Shown piece by piece: positions 26,701-39,200 of a stretch of 64,000 nucleotides of DNA. Source of the stretch: Acanthosoma haemorrhoidale. Lineage: Eukaryota; Arthropoda; Insecta; Hemiptera; Acanthosomatidae. Each line of letters starts with the position of its first letter. Position 1 is the stretch's first letter. A program made the position numbers and the translations under genes. The notes under the pieces were generated by a model. It saw only the letters and a list, made by a program, of their open reading frames with translations, was not told where the DNA came from and ran no database searches. The stretch is from positions 77,293,104 to 77,357,103 of the forward strand of contig OV884014.1 of NCBI GenBank assembly GCA_930367205.1, read 5' to 3'.

Positions 26701-29310
26701 TATAAAAGATAGAAGAGATGTTAAGCTCTTAAACATTTTAGCTAAGGCAAAAAAATGTTCCAAATCAACCTCTTGAAAAGCACATTGGAGTTCCATACTA
26801 CAGCAGAGCTACACGCAAGGAAAAACCACCCTACATTGTGACGTTTCTGAATCCACTGCTTTGGAAGATAGTTATTACAAGCTCTCCCAGAGGGATCAGG
26901 TTATTATCCTGCCATCAGGCTGACCACTGGGCACAATAGAATGAAGGCACATCACTGCAAAAGGTTCAGCATTGGCAAAACTGAACTTGCTAAAACCCTT
27001 CTGTGACTGCAGACAAGCAGACCATATCCTTCAGTCCTGTGATTGAAAAGAGGAGGCTTGTCTGGCTCCAGGTTACTGGTCTTGCGGCCAAGCTGTATGG
27101 GGACCTAGAAGACCGCAGAGTACCATCAAATTACTGCTCTTGTCACCAGACCAGACCATATAAGGAAAGATCGAAGAAGAAAATTAGTAAATGGGCACAA
27201 CAAAAACTAGTTCATGATTATCGATTGACCTTGAAAGATTAAAATTAATCCCCACATTGGCTATTGATATTAAAGATTGATTGGGCCATATATGTAATAC
27301 TATAAATACCTAGAAATCAGAGAAAATACTTCCATGTAGAACCACCAAGCCTTTGGCTCCTGATTTTCTATTTCCAAGCAAAGCTTTTTCAAAATTGGTA
27401 AGCTTTCTTCATATTTACCTTCTATTATATTCTTAAGCACTGAAAACTAGATCAATATATCTTTATTGCCAGTATATTGTAAATAAATGCTGTAATACAT
27501 GTTCTGGTGAGGATAACTCACCTCCAGTGCAAGTAAGTTATACTGTTGCAGGCCCATTGCCCTCACGGCAGTATCTATCGCTTCTTGCCACATCTTCTCT
27601 GCAAGCTGGAGGCGCATCTTCTCCATCAGAGGGATAATACTCTTTGGATACCTCACCACAAGTGTGTTCACCTTAGACAGAGCTTCATAAGTTCCAAGAG
27701 ACTTCACTTCACCCATCAATGCATCCCCATTTTCTCCATCCTGTAATAGTATATTTGCAAATATTATTTGAAATTAGGCTCCACAACCCATCATCAAGTC
27801 ATAGCCTTTAATGTAAGTAGGTTACTTTACTTACTTCTGTGGCTTTACAGTCTGTCATCTATGTGGGATGCTTTACTTATTTCTGTGACTGTATAAGTAT
27901 TCATTGAGGTATGGCCTTTTGAATTAAATTTAACCTTAAAATCACGAAGTATTGGCAGACACTTGTCATATTAGCCTACATGAGGACTATTGAACTACTC
28001 TTGATCCACCTCTAAATGTTATTATAACCTACTTTAAATCAATATATCATTAAGGAGATAATACTAAAAATGATATACCATCTGCAGAGCATGGTGAAAG
28101 TGCCTTAGGGCAGTCCTCGCCTTGCCTGCATCCAGCTGTAGCCAGCCAAGGAGTGCAAGGCCTCTAGAAGACTTGTGATTGTTCTGTAAATACTTTTGAA
28201 CCTCCTGTTCTGCATCATCATGGGCTCCGATTAAGTAATGCACCAATGCATCTAACCAGGGGTCATTCATGTTTGTTCGTCTCTCTTCTTCAACTAATCG
28301 TTTTTCCAACTTGTCAACAGCCTCTCGGTCTACCACCTGCAAGCAATACACTGACTATAATTTTTTTTTTTGAGAACTTGCTTGTTTATTACTAGAAAAT
28401 AAATAGTAATGAAGGTAATGCAATTAAATAAATTGTAAATTTTAGATATCAAATGGCACAAAACTTTTTCAAATTTATTTTTATACGTTCAATTCATATG
28501 TATTTTGGGTAAATGTTTATCACTATGTTTTCGTCATGCAGTTGAAGATATTTTTTTTTACTAATAAAATAAGTAATCTATCTTTAGAGTATCTGTATAA
28601 AATGCTTATATCTATCTGAAGTTTTATCATTCAGTTCATCATTTATATTGGCCAAACTGTAGCATTGTATGTTTATATAACTTCTTTGTTATTTTTAGGG
28701 ATGCGTTAAACAGAATAAAGTTTGAAATGTGAAATTTTGTCTTCCCACAAGTTTGTATTTCTATTTTACAAGCGCTTTCAGCAGATATACTAATATTAGC
28801 TATGGTACACTATGAGTTTTAAGTATGAAACCCCTAATATTGGTAACATTCTGGTTACTTGGTAATGGCAGTATAGGTCCTGAAAGCACTTGTAAAATAC
28901 AAACTTGTGAGAAGACAAAATCGGACACACCAGCAATTAAACCACAAGAATAAAGCAAATTCATACTAATAACTAATGTTAAAGATAGTTAATGTGAGAG
29001 AATAATGTTAAGGATAGTGTGATCTCCTTTGATACAAAATATAATAGGGAGGGGCAATAGAGTTGGTAATACTGACTTGACAGCTGTTGTGAGCATGTAT
29101 CATTAGACGAAGAGCTGCTAGTACAGCACTGAGCTGGTTTAATAATGGCTCGAGCAGAGACAGTGCTTCAGACACTCTGTTGACATTGACCAGAGCAGTA
29201 GCCTGTAGTAGGGTCATATGGGGGTCTAATGAGCTGTTGATGGTCATCACACTTCCATACCATCTCTCCCGCAGCAGGTAATGAGCTTCCATTATCTCCA
29301 TTTTAATCAT
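8711..29310 (-). CDS. TTC21B: Tetratricopeptide repeat protein 21B (IFT139), retrograde IFT-A subunit
   Basis: Peripheral subunit of intraflagellar transport complex A, which drives retrograde traffic in cilia and admits membrane cargo; in insects such genes serve ciliated sensory neurons and sperm. Coding exons in order: 29310-29077, 28336-28079, 27740-27522, 27431-27310, 25642-25402, 24479-24246, 24125-23934, 22526-22361, 22203-22100, 22011-21871, 20170-20030, 19609-19471, 19310-19195, 17585-17523, 16911-16720, 15077-14886, 14498-14402, 13494-13394, 13259-13066, 13000-12875, 11405-11257, 8919-8711. Phases agree throughout: 3630 nt, 1209 codons plus TAA. TPR-like helix pairs recur along the protein. 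Family landmarks include IYLNFL, LLLGDAYLNVQ, HFSALLEARPNF, ALARLIQ, YKLAFNLLK and a final VLASNPQYPKIKKEIL block close to the vertebrate C terminus. Vertebrate TTC21B is about 1316 residues, so this copy is roughly 100 shorter. The start is the first in-frame ATG at 29310; in-frame ATGs follow at codons 4 and 7. The acceptor of exon 4 is the least certain: cttaag at 27432 fits the phase, the stronger ttttcag nearby does not. Confidence 0.93.
9490..10200 (-). mobile_element. Penelope-like element relic (GIY-YIG endonuclease plus 3' motif)
   Basis: In the last TTC21B intron. Minus strand around 10125-10080 reads YRLRCNVCDCNYVGH, which matches the YxLxCxxC...YVG core of the GIY-YIG nuclease found at the C terminus of Penelope-like retroelements. 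Downstream, in a shifted frame, FQHLAAKNHS resembles the usual HL..NHS part of that domain. Several frame breaks show it is dead. About 500 bases further 3' (9555-9521) is a cctgaggatg...ctgtcgaaag motif of the type seen in Penelope-like terminal repeats. No reverse transcriptase was recognised. The element class is inferred from these two parts only. Confidence 0.55.
9521..9555 (-). other. hammerhead-ribozyme-like core motif (decayed)
   Basis: Minus strand: CTGA, then GGATGACAG, loop acgtgtg, CTGTC, GAAAG. The GACAG/CTGTC stem is perfect and is followed directly by GAAA, as in hammerhead stem II. The CTGATGA box is altered (CTGAGGATGA) and I found no cleavage-site strand. Penelope-like elements are known to carry hammerhead motifs, which suits the GIY-YIG relic just upstream. 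Activity is unlikely. Confidence 0.35.
10854..10880. repeat. short hairpin in a TTC21B intron
   Basis: ccacagag and ctctgtgg form a perfect 8-bp inverted repeat with a loop of about 10 bases. Nothing else was recognised in the 10.2-11.2 kb stretch apart from a TA-rich microsatellite near 11155-11240. Confidence 0.4.
15541..16690 (-). mobile_element. 3' remnant of LTR-like element (family A/B)
   Basis: 15541-16095 (part A) recurs near 54.8-56.0, 60.7-61.1 and 63.4-63.9 kb; a shared landmark is gagggccctca. 16110-16690 (part B) recurs at 62446-63050; shared landmarks include ttttttctagttgtgttca and gacaatgaaaacttct. Read on the minus strand, a purine tract (ggaaggaggga) lies between B and the TGTA start of A, as a polypurine tract precedes a 3' LTR. 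I therefore read A as an LTR and B as internal sequence, with the element reversed relative to the window. Class (Gypsy, BEL or other) is unknown. Confidence 0.55.
16948..17137. repeat. short inverted-repeat element next to a TTC21B exon
   Basis: gaaccctgaccag at 16948-16960 has a perfect inverse, ctggtcagggttc, at 17125-17137. The pair bounds about 190 bp immediately upstream (in gene sense) of the TTC21B exon 16911-16720. It could be a small non-autonomous DNA transposon; flanking duplications were not evident. Confidence 0.4.
17830..19020 (-). mobile_element. decayed Gypsy-type gag-protease fragment
   Basis: Minus strand, in a TTC21B intron, in several frames. Around 18950-18600 there is a Gag capsid-like stretch (ERFNRNPNEE, then RQEPGETIGKYLGALKGL). 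At 18546-18103 follow TLEEALSQAK, a CYFCG... first zinc knuckle and a second C..KGCIKIHYRKVC knuckle. After a stop, VDTGSYGSF near 18100-18075 is the DTGS active-site motif of a retropepsin. Stops and frame changes show it is dead. It differs from the young Gypsy copy at 42.9-47.8 kb. No LTRs were found. Confidence 0.65.
19876..19976 (-). pseudogene. partial duplicate of a TTC21B exon (pseudo-exon)
   Basis: This segment repeats about 100 bp covering the 3' half of the true exon 19310-19195 plus its donor and the first intron bases, in the same orientation. The identical core includes the reverse complement of gagaagagccctcttggctg. It has small deletions and an insertion that break the reading frame, although the GT of the donor survives. 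It sits in the preceding intron, between exons 20170-20030 and 19609-19471, and is probably not used. Confidence 0.8.
20805..21005 (-). other. unexplained coding-like ORF (66 aa) in a TTC21B intron
   Basis: Minus-strand ORF beginning MMWGGFFDPPVSIFGLF and ending IGDLYLGSQTENAN, within intron 21870-20171, same strand as TTC21B. The stretch is less A/T-rich than its surroundings and has a protein-like mix of residues. I do not recognise it. It has no evident splice acceptor in phase with TTC21B. It could be a captured element fragment, an alternative exon, or chance. Confidence 0.3.
25830..27240 (+). mobile_element. non-LTR retrotransposon (LINE) relic, RT to C-terminal domain
   Basis: Plus strand, opposite to the host gene TTC21B, in intron 27309-25643. 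Around 25860 it reads PHCLGKLMERLENNRLIWHL then EQAGFRKYRSTED, the early reverse-transcriptase blocks of Jockey-type LINEs. Around 26500-26600 come KTFKSLYTGL and, in another frame, a VRPVLEYGISSWG-like block. Near 27000 a DCRQADHILQSC zinc/RNase-H-tail motif follows. Frames change repeatedly and the YADD region is damaged, so it is inactive. Ends are approximate. Confidence 0.75.
28733..28922. mobile_element. miniature inverted-repeat element (MITE-like)
   Basis: In the first coding intron of TTC21B. The left end, attttgtcttcccacaag and following bases to about 28783, is matched by an inverted copy ending at about 28922 (cttgtgagaagacaaaat). The arms are roughly 40-50 bp with a few mismatches, around a centre of about 100 bp. 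No ORF. A non-autonomous DNA transposon is the simplest reading; target-site duplications were not clear. Confidence 0.7.
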
Positions 29311-32300
29311 AGCAGTACTCGCTTCAGCTTTTCAAACATTCTATAAGGAAAATAAATTAAATATCATTATTTATAAACTTTTGATGGTCAACATTAGACG
29401 TAGATACAAAACTAATAAATTAGATGATGACATAATTATTTTTAAAAAATGAAACTTTATGGAGAAAACATTTTATTTTTCATGTTTATAAATCCACAGC
29501 TAACACTTATAAATAATAAAGAGTTTCAGCTTAGTGGGGCCAGAGAGTTTTGCCTGTTGAAGCTGTATCCAAGTTGATACTTCCTCATTTGAGCTCTTGC
29601 TATCAGCAGCACTTACAGTAAAAGTTATTAAACACATTCTTAATCCCGAATGTGCTAAATAGAGTGAGTCCCTTCTCTACATCCTCTTCAATATCAATAA
29701 TTCCACAAAACAGACGTGTCCTTCAGTCATCTTTTCAGTTATCCATAATAAATATTATTCACCAAACATAGGCATTAACCAGGTTCTATTTAGTGTTTTT
29801 TGAAAGATATTTAAGTACAACAATGTGTACCCATTTAATATCAAATTGTTTATTCTGGTACCAATTACAATTAATGATTAAATGTACGGAGAAAGAAACT
29901 CACTTTAGACTTGTTGAATGATAACATAAAATGCATATGTGATCACGTCCGGAAACATTCCTACAGGTCTGTTCCCTTTCACCTCCTTAAAGCTTTCCCT
30001 TTTTCTTTTTAATGCAAGGAATAACTCATTTCTCTAATAGCTAACATTTTTAAATTTCTATTCAGTTACTATTTATTTTAACTTCTAAATTTAATCTTTT
30101 TACTTAATAGCAAAAAATAATTTTTTGCTGTTTACTTATTTATAATTTAGCAAGCTCAATTAAAAATTTGGGGGAAAATATAAATGAGTGAAACTTGTGT
30201 TTATGTTCTATGAATAAATATAGTAGAAAACACAAAGTTTCAATTTTTTTCCAATTCTAGTTTTTAAATTACACATGTTTAAAAACACAAAAATTTTTTT
30301 TTAAATCATCAAAAGCCTGTAACTCAAATACTCTTTGTCCAAACAAGAAAAACTTGTGCCATTCTCTTAAGAAATACAATGGGTTTAATTAGATATATCA
30401 TTCATATATACTAAATTAATTTTTTTTAAACTCAAAATCAAATTTTAAAATATGTTTAATGTGCCTAATATAAGAATGCACATGACAATGCTTATGATGG
30501 CATCTCAATGTTAAGTTGGTTTGTAGCGAAATACAATCATTTTTTAAAGTGCCGAAGTATAAAGAAATTATTTAGATGGAACACAACCTAGTTTATCTTC
30601 ATAAATCAGCCATAACTAGCTATTTATGAGTATAATCACTTAAGGGTGACATAGCATAGGAATAAAATCATTAAATATGATCCATACATTCTAATACCAT
30701 GTACATTTAACATATATTCACATCGATATTAACATATAAAAAAATTCAAAATATTGTTTTAAACTCAAAAACAAAATCTGAAATTTCGCATTGTTTATCC
30801 TAGCTGATAATAATACATATGCACAAAAAATCATGGATTTCTGAGACGTTAACTTCCAAACCATTGGTTGATTTGACATGGAATAACCCTATTACATTTA
30901 ATGATGATTCTGGAGTATTTATCATTTCTAGTGAAAAAAGTAAGCCAAAATTTGAAGGACGAGCCTACTAGATATCTCGAACATGTGTGGCATAGGCTCT
31001 TCCTTCTTTATTTTAATTTCTATTCTTGATCTATATTGATTTTTGAAAATTGTTTATCTGTTCAAATTGTATTTATAAAATTATTGTGAATTGTTCACTC
31101 CCATATTTTTGTTTCATTTTAACATGCCTTTAGATGAACATCAATAATGTACTACATTTCAAATGGGGTAATTTTGTAATTTACGGTCTTTTGTGTCGTG
31201 TTTTTCAAATATTGATCATCGAGTCAATTACTTCTAGGTTATAACCAGAAGTATTAAATCTTCCAATATATATGTTTCATATATAATTACTATAACCAAG
31301 GGTTAGTGCCAATGTGTTAACTTTTTTTTTTTATTCTATGTAAGTTCATGAATCTAAATAAGTAATAATAATAATAATAAGAGGAAGAAGAAGTAGTCGG
31401 AGTAAATACATCTGTTCTTATTTATTATTCCTACTGCAGCCATACTGCTTCATAGCTATCCTTGAACTAAAATAAGATTACTAAAGAATGACATGAGGAC
31501 TTCTGTCATTACATACATATTGCTTTTAGGATACAGGGTAGAAAATTGACTGGCTATTACAGCAAAGTTGTCCCAAAATTTAATTTTACCGATTCAACAT
31601 ACAACAGATTTGAATGCAAAATGTATGTTCCCTTTTTTTTAAAACCTTTTTTTTTGTATGTTAACTTTTTAAACACCTAAATTACTTCTCTACTACAAAT
31701 TAAATGAATGCTTTTTCACCTTTAGATCTTTTGAAATATGTTATCTAAGAATGGGAAAACCCCAATTTTCAGGAAAATACACATACATTTTTTATATAAT
31801 ATTCAGTTCTCGCAACTTTTCAAATTATTTGAATAAATGATCTATCAAGCAAAATAAAAAACATTAATTTCAGTCAATATTATAATGAGTAAGAATAACT
31901 ATTGCATACTATTTCGGTGGTGAACAAGTGAAGTTGGCCCAACAATTGTAAGGTAATTGCCTACGGCATTGTCAGGTTGCTATGATACCGGCGTCATTCC
32001 ATGAGTCTTAATAATAGCGCCTTTTAGAAAATCCCATAGAGCTCACAAAAATCCTCCTGTATACGTCAAAAACATTGTTTTCTTCCCCTTTAACAACTCT
32101 GTTATCTATTCTAAATTGTAGCAAAAAGGTGGATTTTATAGTGGCAATGCTCACTTTATTCCTCGACGTCTTTCTACTGACCAATATATGTTACACAACA
32201 TACGCTTAGCAACAGTTTTGGGGGAGCAGTATTAATTTAATTTTGAAGGATTCTTCGATTTTTGAAGAACTATGTTCAACAAAATAAATTTGATCAACCT

Positions 32301-33208
32301 TTCTGTGGAATAAATATGTCTTACTCATGACATTTCAATTTATTATAGCCAGTAGACGATGGAAGTCTAGTAGAGAGCCACCATAACCCGGGCCATTTTA
32401 CTGGGGAAATAAGTCAGATCATTGACAAGCAATGGATGACTGTAGACAAATTAGAGATGAAAAACAAGTCCATTTCAGATAGCTTTCTTGAAATACTGCC
32501 CCCTATTGTTCCGACATGAGCAGTTATGGCCGTACCTTTCGATTTACTCTATCGGAATTGACTACCTTGTTTGTTGATTACCTTTTTAAGAATGTTCAAA
32601 TGTTGCTTATGGTATTATACCATTATTATATTAGTTCAAATTAATGATATTGGTATCTAGTTATGTAGTAGATGCTAGGCAAGCTAGGTCTATTCGAAGT
32701 CAATGTCAAAGTCCCTAATTGGGCCTCTAAAGGGGCATGAGCTATTCAAAGGGATAGCTTTAAATGAAAATAAAAATTATTTAGTGTTTAGTTTTTATTT
32801 TCCTTTCTCTATACGTATGCCTACGATATTTTGACCAGTCAAGACAGTATAAATTTGAGGTTTGAGTAGTCAATGTAATTTATTGTTTTAAACGCATTGA
32901 AAAATAGGCGATGTCAAGAGAGTATCACCTATCACTCATCTTGGTTGACTAATCGATTAATAGAACAGCTGTGCGCGAAGGTTCATAAGTTTATCTGTTT
33001 GTTCCTTTCATTTCACCAATCCAATGTTTTTACCGTTTCTTATATCTTTTTATCCCTACACTACAACCTAATAATGTGATGATTTACCAGTTTTAATCGA
33101 TGAACTAATATTGTCATTTTTATTCATAAATGCTGTTATGTCATCTTAACTGAAGTTCTTGGTAACCAAAACATTTGGCAATTGGAGTTTGTTTGTTTTT
33201 GTAAGTGT
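29311..33208. other. divergent intergenic region between TTC21B and rabaptin
   Basis: TTC21B starts leftward at 29310 and rabaptin rightward at 33209 or 33221, so both promoters should lie in this 3.9 kb. A short upstream ORF begins a few tens of bases before the TTC21B ATG in another frame. I looked for an RFX X-box, expected for a ciliary gene, and saw no convincing one. No exon, RNA gene or transposon protein was recognised; an AAT-rich simple repeat lies near 31355-31385. Confidence 0.5.
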
Positions 33209-36200
33209 ATGATATTAGTAATGGATACAGCTATGGAAAAGGAAACTTCCCCTGACACAATTAATGACAATGGTAAGTTACTTATGTTGAAATTGTAAAA
33301 TGCACTTGCCTTAAGTGTTGACATTGGTACAGGGATTTTTTATTTTCTTGTACGATGTTTTGATTTTGTCTATATGTACATAAATGTATTAGAGTTTGAA
33401 CTTTATTTTGTGGTTATTTGGACCTGATTGTTGGGCTGCACATTGCTTTGCTTTTTCAAATACAGATACACAAGAGAAAGTTGAGAAGCTCTTAGCACAG
33501 ATAACACAACTTAAATCAGAGAATCACAAGTCAAATGAAGAATTTGGAATTCAAAGAGGCAAAATGAAAGAGCTATTTCTTCAAAAAGAAGGTAATTATT
33601 TCAAATTTTGTGGTTACTTGTTCTAACATTTTCAGGTCTGCGGTCTTGATTTATGAGATTAGAACAATGCACGAAATAGTCATTAAAACCAAGTTTGTTT
33701 TCAACTCGATGTATTTTGCATCTTTATTCATCATTGTTTATTTCATTATAGTTTCTTTTCTTTACTATCGCTTTGTAGATTTTGGCATAGCTTTTTCAGG
33801 AACTATGGTTGTAGATTTTTCCATATTTTGTTTTCTCTTGTTTATAATCATTTATATTTTCTGTATGAGATAGCGAAGTTTTGATAATGTATACATTTAA
33901 TTTTGCATTTCCAGAAGAATTGAAGAAGCTGCAGGATGAGATCAGAAGAATGAGGGATGAAAGAGATGATGCTAGGTCTCAAGTGACAGTTGTTACTTTT
34001 GATTTTGAATCACGCATGGAAGAAGAAAAATCGAAATATAAAGCCGAAATTTCTGATCTTCATAGTCTAGTCAATGGTAAAACTTTGTTATGGCGAAATT
34101 TGGTACTATTTCATTATATCTGCTGAGGTAAACTAATTAGGCACACATCCAGGTATGCTAATACAGAATATAAGGGACTAGGTTCAATTTGAGTGTGTAC
34201 ATGAAAGTGATATCTCCTGCACTTTCAATTTCTGTAACAAAAAGAAAGTTAATTTTTCTATGTTGACAACCAGAGCCAAAGCCTAACTAGCAGTAAAATT
34301 TATAGCAATGCCGACTGAGCAGTGTATGCTTGCTTGTTGCAACTTTTTTTGTGTGGAGATATAACGGGAGAGTACTGTTATCTTTTAATTGTCTAGTTTT
34401 ATGGTCATTTAGTTTCATTTATAGTCATTAGTTTAGTTCATAAAGTCCTAAGCTGCTATTTATTGATAAATAACTTTGCATTTTGTTGACGACTTTTATC
34501 ATTTATTATTTTTTGGTTATTAAGTTATTGTTAATATCTTTCGTACGTGTTTGGAACAAGTGTTGTGTTCACAACCCTCTCTCTCACCTACTTCCCCTTC
34601 TCCACAAATCACCTCTCTCTGGCCACATATGGACTTTTCTCAAGAGAGCATCTTTGCATTAATGAGCCCCTATGGTCTGTGGTCAACTTTACCTTGGGAC
34701 ATCGGCAGTCGGACCAACCATTATCTATCTTCACTGGAGAAAGCAAGTTTCTCCAAAGGGAGATAAAGTTGAACGAGCAACTCAGGACAGCAGCTTTGGA
34801 ACAGATATGTTACATCATATACTTTATTCATTTGATCTCATCACCTAATGGATATTCATTTTTATGCATTCCTTTTATTTGAACCCGTTGGTCGCACTTA
34901 TAATCGTCTTGTTATTTTCATTAGTTTTAATATTAGTTATTCTTACTGGGTAGCCACTCCTTGCATTATTATTTATCTCATTAGTAAATATATTTCTTTC
35001 TGGATTAATTGCAGTGTATCATATTGAATTTATAAACCACCTTTCATACAGTCCACCTCTAGTTTTCATTCCTTCCAGCCCAAGCTGGGTCACTTAATGT
35101 TGTTTTCATTCATCTATAATCATGATACCATCTACAATTTGATCGTCATAGTAGTTAAATAATTAAAGTTAATAAATATATCATTTAATTAAAATATATT
35201 CAACTATTGGCTAATTTATAAATACAAATAAAATCAGTTTAATATTATATTATTTTCATTTTATAAATGCAAGTCCTTTTGCTAGCCCCACAGGCAGCAT
35301 CAAGCACAGTATTGTACATAAGGATGACATGGTAAATTACTTGATATCCCCGAGCTGAAAAATAATGAAGTGTCAGTTATTAATTAATTACTTCTAATTA
35401 AAAAATAAATATTTTCTTATTGCGAGTAGGGCATCAAGTCAATGACCTTAAGGCCTTATGAATAATATATAATCGAATTTGGCATTTCAGTGAATTATAA
35501 TTATAAAAAGGCATTACAATTGTTTTGTTAATTTAATAAAACTCTCAGTCATGCGAAGAAATTGTCTTGAATTTTAATTTTTCTGTTTTGATTAAATGCA
35601 TCTATTAGTCCAATTTTCAACCTTACATGCTGTAGAATTATTTAAATTTGTTCTATTTATCCTGTTACAAGTTCCCCTTGAAACAATAATTTGCTTTTGC
35701 ATTTGTTGCATTTATTGTTCTTAAACATGCCTGGATTTTTTAATAAAGGACAAATAGTAGTAAACTTACCAGGTCTAATAATGAATGTAGTGTGGCTACG
35801 ACATTAGGGACTTAGTTATCAGCGGCTTATCAGTAAATTAACATTGTTGTCAACTTAAATGTAACCTATTTGATCACTTATTATACTTGGCTTACTGCAG
35901 CCCAATACTGTTCAGCTTGGGAATATTAGCATGTAAGTCTACTGTTTCTTCATAAATAACTTATGTAATCAATCACACTCTTTAAATTACTTTACATCTG
36001 CAGCATAGGTAATCTCTTACAAATTATTATTATTATAGAACAAGAATCAAACTAAATTGATTTTGTCATGCAATAATAAATAACACTTATAGGTTTTGAA
36101 ACCTGCTAAGAGACAAAAAGTATAAGCAGTATAATTTATAACTGCATCTTACTTCATTATTTATTACCCTATTATAATAGGCTAGTATCTGATAATAGTC

Positions 36201-39200
36201 ATATGACTTACAAAATTACAAACAAAAATGACTTAAAATTTATCGGCAGTAGCTAAAAATCTCATGAGGTCTCAGTAGTAAGGCACTAAATTACATTTGT
36301 AAAGGATCAATTAAAAAAAAACTACAGAATTATAATCTGGGCAGATGCTATAAAATATATTACTTGAATTGAAAAGAGTGCAGACTATTGTAGTTTTAAA
36401 GGTTATCAATGGCTATTGAACTATTTATTAAGAAGCAGCTTGTTTCCTTATAGGAAACACAAGAGAATTCTGTAGGGATACAAAATAGTTAAAAAGAGTT
36501 TTAACTGTTGAATATATCAAAATCCGTATCATAAAAGATGAATGGTTGGTCACCTGAACATCTCTTAGGCTGCACCCAGCCAATTTGAAAATCGTTGAAA
36601 TGTATGATAAAGATTACATCAAGTACAATAGAAATATTTACAGATAGAAGTAAGATTGTTGAAATGTAGGATGCTTGTTTGTGGGTCAGAAGCAAAGTAT
36701 ATCAGTAGATATTGACTTGAAGAATTGTTCTCTAACTACCTGTGTAGTAATAAAGCATATTAAAAGCAATCTAATATGTATTGGACGAAGTCTTCTATAA
36801 TGAAGTAATTGATATTTTCGTAGACAGTAGGTCATCTCATAGTGGAATTAACAGCAAATATAAACAATAATTTGATGGAATTGACAAGCCATAAGTTACT
36901 AGACTGCATTAACAGGTGTGTGGCCAAGTATCCACAGGGGGGAACCCATGTAGAAATAACAGAGAATGATACAACCAACATTGAAGCTAAGAGATCTGCA
37001 TCTAAAACTAGGTGCCAGCAGCACCTGATCGAGTCCCTCCTTCCGCAGTCAACAGGATGCTATGGTTATCAAACAAATATAGAATGACACACATGTAAGG
37101 GGATCTTTGATTTTTATGCCATACTCTGTATTATAACAAAATATAGACTTTAATTAAGTAATTAATTATGAGATGTAATTTGGCATGGGGCTGGTTTTAT
37201 TTTTAGCGCCATCAGGGAAATCAATGAAATTATCATTTTTCACCATCATAATTACTTGGTATTAAAAAAAAAGTTTGCATCTTATTGAGTAGGGAATTAA
37301 ATTGAAGATCTTGTCGCCTTGATTTTAGATCTAAAATTACACAGTTATTAAAACTGTAATTAAATCCATGTTCAAAAAACATTTTAAATCCTTAAAAAAA
37401 AAAATCCTTTAATCCTTAGCACACCTATTGTAAAGTACAACTTGCCATAATTAATTAATTGCGTTGTAATAGAAAAAAATTCCTATCATATTGGGTAGGG
37501 TATCAAATCAATGATCTCATCACCCTGATCAATAATATCTTTATCTTTATACTCTATTACACAAAGCTATTAAATTTTAACTCATTCTGAGTTGTTGAAA
37601 TTGATATTGATTGATATTTTGCATGTTAGTTTCATTCAATGCCAAAAATAAAGACGGCCCAATTGTAAATTACATAGTTAATTAATTACTTGGTGGTTGA
37701 AAAAATTCCTGACATATTCAGCAGGGTATAAAATTAATATCTTCCTTCTTATCTATAACTGTACTCCCTAATGTGGGAAAGAAAGAGAACTTTTTTGTAT
37801 ACAATCTTAAGATTTACTGAATGAAATCTTTGTTGCATTTTGCACTACACATGAAATCTTTGTTGTTAATGTAGTAATATTTAGCAAATTTCCCTTTCCT
37901 ATTTTTTTCCTTTATGAAATTTTCCTAAATTTACCTACCATAACCATTTCTCTTTAAGCTACTCTTGAAGAAGCGTCCCGTTATGACGAGGAAATAAGCC
38001 AACTCCGACAAAGGAACTTGGAACTTGAAGGGGAGCTGAAGCTACTGGGTGCTGCAAACACTAACACTGGTAACAGCACTAACCGAGACTCTGAGTCGGT
38101 CCTGTCGGCTCCGGGAGCAATGCTGTCCACCTTTGCTCGCAAGGTGGTCTCTCAGCTAGGAGCTGTTGACCAACCGTTCCACCAGGGCAGCACCGACAAC
38201 TTGGAGGAGTCTATGAGGAAGGTAGGCTATGTCTCTTCCTCAATTGTAAAATCTCTTTAAACTATATAGTATAGCAATCAAGTAATGAGTAAGTTATTCT
38301 CCTTCTGTTTCTTCTAAAATCTCTTCAATGGTTATTTCAGTCCAATACTTTAAATGACTGGTGGTGTTAGAGTCGGGAAGAATCTATGGTGCTGTTTATT
38401 AATTGAAAACAAATGCCTCTCAGCATGTATTTTTCAGCCTACGTACATCTGCCTAGTAAATGTATCAACAATGTAAATGTGATAATGAATGTTCCAAAGG
38501 CATTGTTCATTGCACTCAATACCTGTCTTATCTAATTGGTGGGTGAATGAAATCCCTACCTTCAGTTGGCCCATGATGGTCTCACATGGTTCTTGGCCTT
38601 ATTTCTTTTTATTTCGGAGGCATTGCATATAACCCTGGAAGAGGCTTTTTGATTCAAAAGCCGTAACCTCTTGGCCCTGTCACTGCTCCACTGTGTAACC
38701 TACCTTGCTCCCACGGAGGCTAAGTTGCTGCTAGTAACCATAATCTGTGCTTATTAGAAGAGACCCCCCCCCCCCACTGAGTCCTTATGTAGTTTTTTTT
38801 TTAAATACAGTTGTCGGAAGGGCCAGTTTTAGCGAGATAAAGCTAGAGAGTTCTATTAGGAAAGTGTGAAGTTTGACAATGCCAGATTAAAACATGGCCA
38901 GGTTAGTAAGGAGACGAACATTATCGACAACTCATGCTTTTTTATTGTAAAAAAGGCAAGAAAGTAGTGAAAACTTGCAGGAAGATATGCGCTGTATATG
39001 GATAGGATGCTGTTACAGAATATGTGTGCCAAAGTGGTTTTCAAGATTTCGATCAAGAAATTTTTCGGTTCAAGACTTACCTCGCTCTGGCCGGCCAACT
39101 GAGATTAACAGCGACAAAGTGAAGGAATTAGTCGACGCCAATCCCCATTATACAACTAGAGAGATCGGCAGTTATCCTCAAAATATCCAAATCGTTGGTT

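Noticed and set aside
34547..34882. 111-aa ORF as an exon or gene
   Set aside because: No recognised motif, two overlapping frames equally open, and rabaptin exons skip it in phase.
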